Source: Salvia splendens (lineage: Eukaryota > Streptophyta > Magnoliopsida > Lamiales > Lamiaceae). From it: 64,000 nucleotides of DNA. The number at the start of each line of letters is the position of its first letter. The stretch's first letter is position 1. The position numbers were made by a program, and so were the translations under genes. Below, piece by piece: positions 12,023 through 22,448 of the stretch. The notes below the pieces were generated by a model. The model had not been told where the DNA came from, did not search any database, and was given only the letters and a program-made list of their open reading frames with translations. The DNA is taken from assembly GCF_004379255.2 (NCBI RefSeq), contig NC_056047.1, forward strand, positions 19,110,293-19,174,292, read 5' to 3'.

Positions 12023-12036
12023 GGCTCTAGATACCA
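12023..12036 (-). other. Primer-binding site of element B
   Basis: The minus strand reads TGGTATCTAGAGCC two bases inside the 5' LTR. This matches the usual plant tRNA-iMet primer site TGGTATCAGAGCC except for one extra T. It sets the orientation and the inner LTR boundary. Confidence 0.8.
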
Positions 12037-12038
12037 AA

Positions 12039-12900
12039 TGATAAGGATTCTTGTGAGGGAATCCTTCCATGTGCCCAAGAAATACCCAAAATAGTGTTTG
12101 ACTCTAATTTTTTTTAGTTATGATAAAAATGATAGGTTGAGCTAGCCACAAAAACTAGGATCAAAAAGGAGTTTGGTGGAGATGTTAGAAAAGGAAGAAG
12201 GGTATAAAGAGGGAGGAATCCTCTTTGGGGACCTATGACTTCCCACAAGAAGATGTGGGCAACCCTAGGTTACTTTCACCCAAAGCAAACACTCCATTGG
12301 TTCCACATTCATGACTACACCACCATAAATGCATACCTATACTTGATCTAGTCTAATGAACATAAACCAAGCAACCTACATGTACGAATTTGGATAAAAA
12401 TCTCACAAGGGAGATGCTCTCAAAGGAGTCTTCAAAATACCATTCATCAAAGTCTGCCAACAAAAGTCTTACAAAATAGTATTTATAGCTAGGGTTGGAA
12501 TCCCAAGAAAAGGGTTCAAAAAATTAGAAATTCGGCTAAAATAGTTAAAACGCCCGGTCGGGCGTTTTGGACATGTGAAATCGCCAAGTCGGGCGAACTC
12601 TCTGTACTCTGCCGCTACTTTGTCAAACGCCCGGTCGGGCGTTTTGGGATGGTGAGTTCGCCCGACCTGGCGAACTCTCTGGAACGTGGACGACACTCAG
12701 TGCACAAACGCCCGATCGGGCGTTTTGGAGGGGTGGATTCGCCCGACCGGGTGTTCCGTCTCCCTCCTCCATTGCCCTCCGGATGAAGTTTGAAACGCCC
12801 TCCCAAAGCTTTTGTCTCATGGATCTCGTGACGGGCCTTCCGGGCAGCCTAAGGAGAGTCGTGGTCGCGTCCGCCTTGGCCTTGGACCCCGTTCGTATCA
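12039..12900 (-). repeat. 5' LTR of element B, complete
   Basis: 862 bp with ends TGATA...TATCA on the plus strand. The PBS abuts its inner side; the outer end is placed by comparison with the 3' LTR and its polypurine tract. It contains several copies of a GC-rich palindrome, cgcccggtcgggcg or close variants (near 12550, 12586, 12628, 12658, 12709, 12737). The inner part repeats the C-terminal pol tail seen at 8932-9119. Confidence 0.87.
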
Positions 12901-13562
12901 CTCGTGTCAAGTCAAACTTGGACAATATTTTAAAGTCTATGAACAATCTCTTATGGGACAAAATGGGTATTATTTGGATTGTGAACTATCACTTCAAGCA
13001 CTCGAATCATATATCAATATCAAAACATCTTAAATGGAAGTACATAACAATTGCACCATGGAATTTAACAACAAAAGTTAATAATCTAGAAAGTACAAAT
13101 ATCCCCTCGAAACTCGGTACAAATTCCAACATTGAACACTATATCTGACTCGGTACATGAACAAATATGCCAATCAAATTTATAAAGCCTAAAAGCCAAA
13201 ATTATGGTCCATGAAATAAAGCCCAGATGTTCTTTGTACACCCAAGCCCACTCACATAAAAAACATTATTTTCTTAAATCTAATTGAAGAGCTTTAGGAG
13301 ACGTGTCATTTGCACGCCTCTTTTTGACCCAACAAATATAGTTATAGTTCTCATTCTTCCTAAAATACTATCATTACGAGTATATGGAAAGTGCGGATGT
13401 CGATCCATCAAGGAATGGTAATTCAGACATAAGAGATTTAGTAATTCAGACATAAGACATTTCATACACAAGAGAGGGGTTGGTCATGCAACCATGCTAT
13501 GCTTTACTTTGGGATGGTGAGACTTAACTACTTGCATGAAATAAACTATCCTAAGTGGGAAC
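12901..13562. other. Intergenic, no gene seen
   Basis: AT-rich sequence after the LTR. Short ORFs here have no recognisable features. Confidence 0.6.
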
Positions 13563-13565
13563 TAA

Positions 13566-14257
13566 GAGCATCAATAACGCGTTGGGCCGGGCCACAAATC
13601 GCGAGTCCCGGCCCGTCCCAAGCATTGGATGGAGGCGAGTCACGACCCAGGCCGGTCCCGGGGCCGCATTTGCGGCTCGGTGACGGTCCCGCGGCCCGGC
13701 CTGGCCGGCGTTAACGCGTCACGGGCCGCATCCCGCGAGTCCCGGCCCAGCGTTGCATGATCTTCGGGCCGGGCCACAAGTCCTCAAAATATATTTTTTT
13801 TTCGATTTTGTGTCTATAAATACGAGACTATCGTCCATCATTCTTACATGCATTCTCCATTTCAATCCTCTATTATACCCTTTGCTTCGGTGTCAATGGA
13901 GTGGTTCAACAGCGATGAACGTCAGATGGACGAGTTGCACCGTGAGATGATCGCCTACCTTCGCGCCCAAATGAAGAAGTAGTAGTTGTGGCCCGGGTTT
14001 CTAGTATTTTTAATTTGCTTCGTCTAGGAAATGTAATGTTAATTTCTAATGAACAATGCATTTTTCCAGTTTCAATTGTTCAACGAATTGCATTTACGAG
14101 TTAAATATGTCGAAGTTGTGAATAGTATCTTTTATTAGTTGCGGCTCGGATTGTGGCCTGCAGGGTTAGAGCAGTTGGGGTTTGGGTCACAACTATACAG
14201 GAATAATAATGTGGAGGGGACTTGGGACCTGAAACTGGATCGGGGTTATTGATGCCC
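13566..14257 (+). mobile_element. PIF/Harbinger-type non-autonomous element
   Basis: 692 bp flanked by TAA duplications (13563-13565 and 14258-14260). Imperfect inverted ends are GAGCATCAATAACGC and the complement of GGGGTTATTGATGCCC. The left end is very GC-rich (gggccgggcc phrases). A core promoter-like tctataaata lies at 13813. A small ORF from 13893 (MEWFNSDERQMDELHREM...) looks like the tail of a Harbinger ORF1 protein. It appears to be an internal-deletion derivative. Confidence 0.82.
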
Positions 14258-14519
14258 TAAACTAGTGGAAATGTTGGGTGCAGTCACGCAACTTGGACAA
14301 GTAAGAGAGATTCAGCAAATAAGCATAACAGGTGATGTGAAACAAAAGACTAAAATTTGAATTGACAAGATGGAAAAGTAAACTATACTACTTGGCAACA
14401 TGAGTGGACAAGTGAAACAGTATACAAAGCAAAGCAGAGCAGTCTTTGAAAAAGCAAAAATAAACATCTCACTCACGCAAACAGACATTGGGAGAAATAA
14501 AACTCAACCTAACTCATAA

Positions 14520-15105
14520 GACCATCAGCAGTGGAGCGCCCTATGGCGAGCCACGTCAGCATTTTTATCCTACTCCTTCTCCACCTGCAGTGGGGCACCC
14601 TAAGGCGCGCCCTATGGCGCGCCACATCATCAATTTTGTAATATTTACAAAATACATATGAATTAAAAAAAAAACTAAAATACATTTAAAATACGAATTT
14701 TAAAAACTTCATTCATTTAATAAAAATTAATACATTACAATGCAAAATAATAAAAAACGCAAACTCAGCGACGGCGGTTACGAGCCCACACGTCTTCAAT
14801 CATGTTGAGAGAGAATATGTTGAGAGATAGTAGATATGTTCGTATGCACAACTGAATGAGAAACGAGATTTATATAAAAAAACGAAACCGCGTGCCATCG
14901 TCCGCGACCATCGTACGCGACGTCCACAATGGAGCGGACGATGGCGCGGACGATGACCATCGTCCGCGGTTTAAGTCGCGCCCGAAGCATAGGCCGCGAC
15001 TATCGTCCGCGGCCTATGCCACACACCCACAGTGGGGGCGGACGATGAATGGCGCGGACGATGCGCGCCATCGGGCGTGCCATCGTCCGCCCATTGCGGG
15101 TGGCC
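14520..15105. mobile_element. Harbinger-type MITE
   Basis: 586 bp with TAA duplications (14517-14519 and 15106-15108) and inverted ends GACCATCAGCAGTGG / CCATTGCGGGTGGCC. The right third is GC-rich with repeated catcgtccgcgg-like phrases. No coding capacity. It ends 14 bp before the next related element. Confidence 0.8.
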
Positions 15106-15119
15106 TAAGTATATTCTTA

Positions 15120-16362
15120 GAGCATCCACTGAGCGTCGCGCCGGCGTCCCGCGATCCGTCCCGTCCCGCGTCCCGTGTCGCCGAGACAAGCGACAAGCCG
15201 TCTAGCCACGCGCCTAGGCGACGTGGTGCGACCCGGCGTCGTGCGTGGCGCCCACTTGCCGGCCCGCGAGTGAGCGTCGTCACGCTGACGCAATAAATCA
15301 ATTTTTTTAAAAAAAATCGAATTTTAAAAAAAATATTTTTTATTTTTAAAAATTGTTTTTATATTTAAAAACAATTTTTACAAATAAATAAATACAAGAA
15401 ATTCGTAATAGCCCACATATATTTGATGGGCTTGCGAATTTATGAAACTCATTCTTGGTTGCTTCTCTTTTATAGAGACAACCTTGAATGTTTTATGTTC
15501 CACTTTCGATGTGGGACAAAATCATTCATGGTTGCTTCTCTTTTATAGAGACAACCTTGAATGTTTTATGTTCCACTTTCGACGTGGGACAATGTCATTC
15601 TTGGTTTCTTCTCTTTTATAGAGACAACCTCGAATGTTTTATGTTTCACTTTCGATGTGAGACAAAGTCATTCTTGGTTGCTTCTCTTTTATAGAGACAA
15701 CCTTGAATGTTTTATGTTCCACTTTCGATGTGGGACAATGTCATTCTTGGTTTCTTCTCTTTTATAGAGACAACCTTGAATGTTTTATGTTCACTTTCGA
15801 TGTGGGACAAAGTCATTCTTGGTTGCTTTTCTTTTATAGAGAAAACTTTGAATGTTTTATGTTCCACTTTCGATGTGGGACAAAGTCATTCTTGGTTGCT
15901 TCTCTTTTATAGAGACAATCTTGAATGTTTTATGTTTCACTTTCGATATGGGACAAAGTCATTCTTGGTTGCTTCTCTTTTATAAAGACATCCAAAAATG
16001 ATTTTGTCCCACATCGAAAGTGAAACATAAAATATTCAAGGATGTCCATATAAAATTATATTTTAAATTATGTAATTTTTATTTTTTTAAGATTTTAATT
16101 ATGTTTTTTTAAAAATTTTAAGTTGTATTTTTATTTTATGTTGTAATGTTATTTTAATATTAATGAAGTGTGTTTGTTTTAATTGAATTGTGTTGGAAAA
16201 AAAATAAAAAATGAGATTGAATGAATAGTAATTTAAGGGACGGAATAAGGGACGGAGCGTTGCAGGTTCCGTCCCTTAGTTAAGGGATGGAGGAATAAAG
16301 TACAGATGGGGTCCTCAAATAGTAGTTTAAGGGATGGTGGGGGGACAGCGTAGTGGATGCTC
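15120..16362. mobile_element. Harbinger-type element with tandem array
   Basis: 1243 bp with TTA duplications (15117-15119 and 16363-16365) and inverted ends GAGCATCCACT / AGTGGATGCTC. The left arm is GC-rich (cgtcccgcg phrases) and the right arm has gggacgg phrases shared with the elements at 42277 and 52649. The middle is occupied by a 73-bp tandem array (15449-15992). No transposase is present. Confidence 0.85.
15449..15992 (-). repeat. 73-bp tandem array, about 7.4 copies
   Basis: Copies begin at about 15449, 15522, 15595, 15668, 15741, 15813, 15886 and a partial at 15959. Neighbouring copies differ by a few bases; one is a base shorter. On the minus strand each unit reads GTCCCACATCGAAAGTGGAA, then about 25 bp later CTATAAAAGAGAAG, so each holds a TATA-box-like site. 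A further partial unit in the opposite orientation follows at about 15989-16050. The ORFs through the array are by-products of the 73-bp period, not genes. Confidence 0.93.
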
Positions 16363-16633
16363 TTAGGGGGAAATTTCGTTTAAAAGTGAGGATTGTACCT
16401 TTATGCACGTAAGAGGAAATTAAGAAACAAAAGTAGAAATTAGCTATCAATTTCTGTTCTTATTTCTAACTACTGTACAAACAATATTATCTCTACTTTT
16501 TCATCTCTTTTACTTTATTCTATCTCCATTAACTCATAAAAAACACTATATAAAATCTCGTAACGAAAATCAAATGTTTTTCATACTTTATAGAGCAAAA
16601 ATGAACCTTATCACTTATTGCAAAAAAGTGTTA

Positions 16634-17975
16634 GAGCATCTGCAACGGTGGTCGGGAAGAAGGCCGCCGTCCGTGCCAGCGGCAAGGACGAGGCTCGCCG
16701 CCGCTGCGCTCGCGCCATCGAGCAGCGCCGTGCCAGCGAGCAGTCGACGTGGCGGCACACGATTGGGCAACGGCATAGCTGTTGCCTTTGAATAATTTTT
16801 TTTTAAATTCGTTAATTAATTTTAAATAATGATAAAAAATAAAAAAAAATTATTTTCCAAATCCCAAAAATATGGCCGTTTTTTTGCCCGTTTTTCTGAA
16901 TTTTTTGATTTTTTGATTTTTTCCCCAAAATCATCTATAAATACACACATTCATCATCCATTTATCACATCAAATCATCTCTCATTCATCTCTCATTCAT
17001 AATTCTCATACAAACTATCAACACATTCATCCCTCACTCAAAACCTCAAATGGATTTCACCCATATTATGGCAGAAGCGGAGCGCGAAGAACAAGAATAC
17101 TACGAACAACATCGTGCCGCTTACGAAGCATATGTCGCGGCGAATACCCCCGCTCCTCCTCCTCAACGAACTAGATCAAATCGCCGCTACATCCATCGTG
17201 ACCGGGAGGGAGCCCACGAAAGGCTCGTTGCCGACTACTTTTCCGACCAGCCGCGGTTTCCGGCAGATTACCCAAGGTGGTCGACGTTCGTGAAGACGCT
17301 CCACAACCCGCACGACCCGAGACGGGTTCTTTATGCGCAGCGTCAAGAGTCCGCGCGGAAAGACGTCGAAAGAGCCTTCGGGGTCCTTCAAGCCCGATTC
17401 AACATTGTGAAGGCCCCGGCTCGGCTGTGGTACGTGAATAATATCGCCGACATCATGTTCACGTGTATTATCTTACACAACATGATTATAGCCGACGAAG
17501 GGCCGAGGGCGGCTAGCTTCTACGACGAGGATGAAGCCGGAAGCTCAACAGCGAGGTCTCCCTCACGCCGAGGTGAGCATACGACGGTTGGACAGAGGAT
17601 CGAGACAAGGCACACAATGCGCGATACCCGAACCCACATTCAGTTACAAGAAGACCTAATCAACCACATGTGGATGAAATTCGGCAACGAGTAGTGGCTT
17701 TTTTAATTTTTAGTATTTTAATTATGTAATTTTTAATTTTTAGGCTTTTATTTATGTCGTTTTTATTTTATTTGTCATTTGTAATTTTATTTAGGTTTTT
17801 TTAATGAATTTTATTATTATGGAAATGTTATTGTTTAATTGAATTTTAAATTAATTGTGCTCGTCCTTGCGGAAGAGCACAGCTGTGGGTGTTGTGCTCT
17901 TGCCAGAGAGCATGCAGAAAAAGTGGGGTCGGGCCCACAACCATGCCGCTGGCAAGAGCACGGTTGTGGATGCTC
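16634..17975 (+). mobile_element. PIF/Harbinger element, deletion derivative
   Basis: 1342 bp with TTA duplications (16631-16633 and 17976-17978). Ends are GAGCATCTGCAACGG and, on the other strand, GAGCATCCACAACCG. A core promoter-like ctataaatac lies at 16935 and an open transposase-derived ORF at 17050-17694. Both termini and the ORF look intact, so it may be a recent copy. Confidence 0.9.
17050..17694 (+). CDS. Internally deleted Harbinger transposase
   Basis: 214 residues, uninterrupted. Residues 1-65 are a charged N-terminus ending in the ADYFSDQPRF region, as at the start of PIF/HARBI1-type DDE transposases. It then joins directly to the C-terminal part (PRWSTFVKTLHNPHDPR at about 75-91; KDVERAFGVLQARFNIVKAP at about 107-126). 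The Glu of VERAFG is the likely third catalytic acid; the middle of the protein with the two catalytic Asp residues is missing, against a usual length near 400. It therefore cannot cut DNA. It could still bind a partner or act as a dominant regulator, which is inference. The ATG was chosen as the first after an A/C-rich leader downstream of the TATA-like site at 16935. A related broken transposase lies at 42737-43890. Confidence 0.85.
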   Translation: MDFTHIMAEAEREEQEYYEQHRAAYEAYVAANTPAPPPQRTRSNRRYIHRDREGAHERLVADYFSDQPRFPADYPRWSTFVKTLHNPHDPRRVLYAQRQESARKDVERAFGVLQARFNIVKAPARLWYVNNIADIMFTCIILHNMIIADEGPRAASFYDEDEAGSSTARSPSRRGEHTTVGQRIETRHTMRDTRTHIQLQEDLINHMWMKFGNE

Positions 17976-17978
17976 TTA

Positions 17979-18346
17979 CGATAGAACGGAAAGAATATAA
18001 TAGTCCAACTGAGAGTCCATATAAGTTAAATTGAGCTCACATTTAGCTATTCAAGTGATAGTTTTAAGTTCGAAATAATTTACTATAAACAACATTAGTA
18101 TAGATTTATAGAGTTAATATAAATAAAAAATTATTTAATCAAAAACTGATTGAATTATTGTCAAATCAATTAAACTCCAAAAATTAACACTAGATTGAAT
18201 TTGTAAACTTAACTAATGATATTTATAAATTTATAAATATAATTAATTTGGCTCCAGCAACTCAGAATCACTGTATGAAATATACACACTCAGCTCAACT
18301 ACCAACAACCCCTTCACATTCACAGATTTCGTTTGAGGTTTCAACA
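17979..18346. other. Upstream region of the Tm-1-like relic
   Basis: AT-rich, no ORF of note. It presumably held the promoter and 5' UTR of the relic that starts at 18347. Confidence 0.5.
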
Positions 18347-18731
18347 ATGGAAGATATGAAGAACAACAACATTATGCAAGTATTCTGCATTGGCACAGCT
18401 GACACGAAGCTTGATGAGATTCGATTCCTCGCGCAGTCAAATTCGAGACAATCTCAACCTGTTTTCGGCTAATTCTTCCTCAAAGGTTTTAATTTCGACT
18501 CATTTATTACCATTTTTGTTACTTTTCCAAAAAGTTATTGAGAGTTGTGATGATTTAGATTTTGTGTGGAAAAGGGACATCCTCTCGTGCTGTGCTGAAG
18601 CAGGGATGCTTGGTAATCAGCAGGTTCCTGATGATAGAGGCAAAGCTATTCAGGCTTTCCTCTGCAAGTCAGGGCTCATGCGGATCGAGTTCTTGCTGGA
18701 GTTATTGGGGTTGGAGGAAGTGGAGTGGAGT

Positions 18732-21700
18732 TAGACGTCACCACGGTTCGGAACCGCCGGTTCCGGTTCAAAAAATAAGTGAACCTGAACCGGCCCGGCC
18801 AAGGTTCGGCGGTTCCGGTTCCTGAACCATGAACCGCCGGAACCGCCGTTGCATATCCGGTTCCGGGCCGGTTCGTCCGGTTTGGCGGTTCAATTTTTTT
18901 TATACATTGTGAATTTGTAATTCAAGTAAAAAATGTAAATATATTTGTATAAATAAAATTAGAATAAAGCGATGTACAAATGCAATTTTATTGATACAAA
19001 TTACAACTTTAAAATTACAAATTACAACTAAAAATTTACAAATTACAACTTTAAAACTACAAATTACAACTTAAAATTTACAAATTACAACTTAAAAATT
19101 ATAAATTACAAAAGACTTAAAGTCTTGATTACAATTTACAAATTACATATTCGAAACAAAGGGGGAAAAAATAAAGGAAAAGGACTTGAGCTCAACTTAA
19201 ATTTAAAATTTAAGTTGAAATGCCTACGTATCCTCAATGCTCAATTGCATTTTGGAATCAAAGTCAATGTAGTTCTCTTACCATTCTTACCTATTTGGCT
19301 TGATCGTAGGAATTGGCGGCGCGCCTACTCTTCTTCGTCGGGGAAGTAGTCTTGGTCGGGTTGTACTACTTGATTGTTACAATCCGGTTCTTGGTCTCTA
19401 ATTTCGGCGAAGCACCAATCATCAAGTAACATGGTGGCTTCCATGTTTTACCCGGTGAGTCTACTTCTTCTGTCGTCCAAGACGTTGCCTCCAACACTAA
19501 AGGCGGACTCGACGGCGACAGTGGAAGCCGGAACCGAAAAGATCTCCTTGGCCATTGATGCAAGGATGGGAAAATCTTTCTCGTGTGATCCCCACCAATC
19601 TAGGACGTCGATTTGTTGGGGAACGGGACCTCCTTCTTCCTCATTGAATGAAAAGTGTGAGTCAAAATATAAGTTTAACTCACTTGTCGAATTTGCCGTC
19701 CTTCCTCCGCTGCTGAAGCCGTATAGGTCCGCCAATTGGGATTGGGCGTCGGGGTCATCAACTTGGAAGAAGCCAAAGTTATGTGTTTGACGGGGGGTCT
19801 AGGTCTCACTTGGTGGGTACGGTTGTACTTGGCTTCGTAATCGTGAAAGAGAGCCCGCAAGTCGAACTCAAGATTGTTTGTGGAATATTTCATTGCAGTT
19901 TTAAAACCAAGTGATATGATCATGCAATGTTCTAAAACACGAACTGATGTGCAATAATACACACCCGATAACTCAATAGTGGCATTTCGAAAACCTTTGA
20001 ATAACTTAAACAAGCTCATGCATTGATCCCAACAAGAAGATGTTAGATATAAATCATCAACAGGGTAAGTTCTATAAAAATCGACTAAATATTCTATATG
20101 CTCCAATGTAGAATGCAACATATCATATGTAGAGTTCCATTTAGTAGACACGTCTAAAGTAAAAGTTGTGTACCTTATTTTCTTCGTGTGGCAATACTTC
20201 TTCCACGCCTTGCCAATTTGAGGCTTCCAGTGGATCAAGGATACAGCTGTAGTAATAGGTTGAATATGTCTTTGCCATAAAGACAAAGCATCTTGTACAC
20301 ATAAGTTTAAAATATGACAAATACATCGTTGGTGAAAATACTTACCACTTATCGCCGGGGAGTAAGCCGCAATTAAATCAGATATACTTGCGGTGTTAGC
20401 GGTTGCGTTATCAAAACCAACCGAAAATATCTTGTTTCATAACTCATACTCATTCAAAACTTGAATAATTAAAGATGCAATTGCTTGTGCGGTGTGTGGG
20501 GAAGGAAATTGTCTAAAACCAATTAAACGTTTATTTAAAGACCAACTATTGTCTATAAAATGGCATGAAATTCCCATGTAAGAATTTCGTTGGAAAGAAT
20601 CCGTCCACACATCGGAGCAAAAAACTGACGGTTGTTAGATCTTTGAGCAGTAGAGGGGGAAATTCTCTTTGTAGCAACATTAAAAGCGGTTTGCATAGTA
20701 ACTTCATATTTTTTGTCATTAAAAAAATTGAACGGAAATGTTTCATTGCCGCCCATCTTACCATAGCATCGGTAACATTTTTCGGATCATATTTAAATAG
20801 CGGCGTACCTATTTGAGACGATGAGCCGGCGGGGAAGTTTATTTGGCTTTGGAACTTAGAATGCCCATATTCCACGGGGTGTTTTGCCTTCAAATGGCGA
20901 TGGAGAGTACCATATCCCTCACCAATAACATATGGATAGACTTTATCGCAATAGTTGCAATATGCTTTGAACTCACTTGTCTCAACGGTAGTGGTCGGAT
21001 CATTAGGATTTGAAATTACCACCGGGACCTTCTTGAAATATTTGGTGAAAATCTCGGATTTCAACTTGGGAGGCATCTTTTTCTTTTGTCGTCCTGCGGG
21101 AGGAGGAGCATCGGCCTCCTCCTCATCATTGTCGCCAACTTGGCCGGTGCTAGAAGGGGGAAATTGATGCGATCCATCATCGCCTTCGTCCGACGATAGA
21201 GTCACATCGTACTCGAAACGCGAAGCCGAATGTGAATGCCCCCCTTGTTGGTCGTCGTCAGCTAGGGCAAGTAACAAGGCCGCATTTCGATCTTCTTCCT
21301 CCTACGAAAGTTATACAACTAAGTAAAAATACTAACACAAAAATAAAAACACATAGACACATAGATGTTGAAAAATGAAATTATGAATTTAATAAAAATG
21401 AATTAACAAAAAATTAAAACATATTATAACTTACTTGAGCTCGAAGAGCGGCTAGCCTTCCCACCTCCTCCGCAACTTGTGCTCTAGAAGGGGCACGTCG
21501 ACGACGAGTATCACTTTGATCTTGGGCAATTCCCTTGCCCCGATCACCACCACGACGAGATGAAGACATGATATAAATATTTATGGAATTGAAAGTGGAG
21601 AATAGAGAGTAGTGTGATTGTGTGAAGATGATAACGTGAACAACGTGAGTAAATTATGAGCGCAAATAACGTAAACAACTTGAGAGAATGAGGATGGAGA

Positions 21701-22178
21701 ATAGAGAAATTGAGATTGAGAGAGAAATTTTTATTAACACAAGAATGGGGTGAGTAGAAATGAAGAGGATGTGGGGTATTTATAGGGGAAAATTGTGATT
21801 AAAAAAAATTAATTTTTGAAAATAACGGCCGAACCGCCGGAACCGCCGGTTTTTCGTCAATTTCAAATTTCAAATTTTTAAAAACCACGGCGGAACCGGC
21901 GGTTTCCGTCAACGGTTTCTGCCCAAACTGGCGGCCGCGGGAGCGGTTTCTGAAAAGGCTAGGAAGTAGGCCTGAAAAGGTGTCAGGAGTTGTCGGGAAC
22001 CGCCGGTTCGAAACCGCCGGTTACGGTTCTTCAAAATTCGCAAACCTGAACCGGTCCGTCGGAACCGGCGGTTCCGGTCCCGGTTCGAACCGCCGCCGAT
22101 GGTTCCGGTTCTGGTTCGAAACCGCCGATGACTGTTCCGGGCCGGTTCGTCCGGTTCGGTTCGGTTTGGAGACCTCTA
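18732..22178 (-). mobile_element. hAT transposon in the Tm-1-like relic
   Basis: 3447 bp flanked by a perfect 8-bp duplication agtggagt (18724-18731 and 22179-22186). Imperfect inverted ends are TAGACGTCACCA and TAGAGGTCTCCA. The subterminal 150-350 bp at both sides are packed with the palindromic phrase gaaccgccggttc and variants, plausible transposase-binding sites. A broken BED-finger hAT transposase gene runs on the minus strand inside. The insertion splits an exon between VGGSG and the following codons. Confidence 0.95.
19374..21569 (-). pseudogene. hAT transposase (BED finger) relic
   Basis: Exon 1 runs from the ATG at 21569 to 21435 (45 codons, Arg/Ser-rich), then a GTAAGT donor. Exon 2 begins after a TAG acceptor at 21301 with an acidic segment, then a BED zinc finger around 20860-20960 (CNYC...HRHLKAKH). 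After 20720 the frame shifts (AMVRWAAMKHF in one frame, FPFNFFNDKKYEVTMQTAFN in another). A stop lies near 20440 (NEYEL then stop), the catalytic-core region follows around 20400-19700, and more frame changes precede the C-terminal dimerisation segment (DVLDWWGSHEKDFPILASMA, about 19615-19480). It resembles the RICESLEEPER/DAYSLEEPER group of hAT proteins but is inactive. Confidence 0.88.
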
Positions 22179-22448
22179 AGTGGAGTGGAGTGGGGGGACG
22201 TCGTTAATTTCCTCTTGGAATCCCAAAGCTGATTGTGTCAACTGTGGCTAGTGGACAGACTGAACCTTATGTGGGAACATCAGCTTTGGTGTTGTTTCCG
22301 TCGGTGGTTGACATTTGTGGCATTAATAATGTGAGTAGAGTCGCTGCTTCTGCATTTACTGGAATGCTGATTCCAAAGCATCTGCTGCTACTGCTTCTCT
22401 TAAGGGTACGGTTGGTTTAACTATGTTTGGGGTTACAATTCCACGCCC

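Larger units (their letters stand above)
8761..12900 (-). mobile_element. Ty3/gypsy element B, decayed
   Basis: A minus-strand gypsy-type element. In its own order it has a 5' LTR (12039-12900), a tRNA-Met-type PBS (12023-12036), a gag start (10879-11166), RNase H, then integrase (8932-10964), a polypurine tract (9120-9132) and a 3' LTR truncated at its outer end (8761-9119). Most of gag, all protease and reverse transcriptase are missing, and pol has several stops and frameshifts. The pol order RNase H then integrase supports Ty3/gypsy rather than Ty1/copia. The outer 426 bp of the 3' LTR are missing where element A begins. Confidence 0.88.

Noticed and set aside
14856..15301. Arg/His/Pro-rich ORFs at the left arms of Harbinger elements
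   Set aside because: They follow from catcgtccgcg-like repeats in GC-rich element arms and run across element borders.
15449..15992. CRISPR-like array
   Set aside because: The units are contiguous with no unique spacers, in a plant nuclear context; it is an ordinary tandem repeat.
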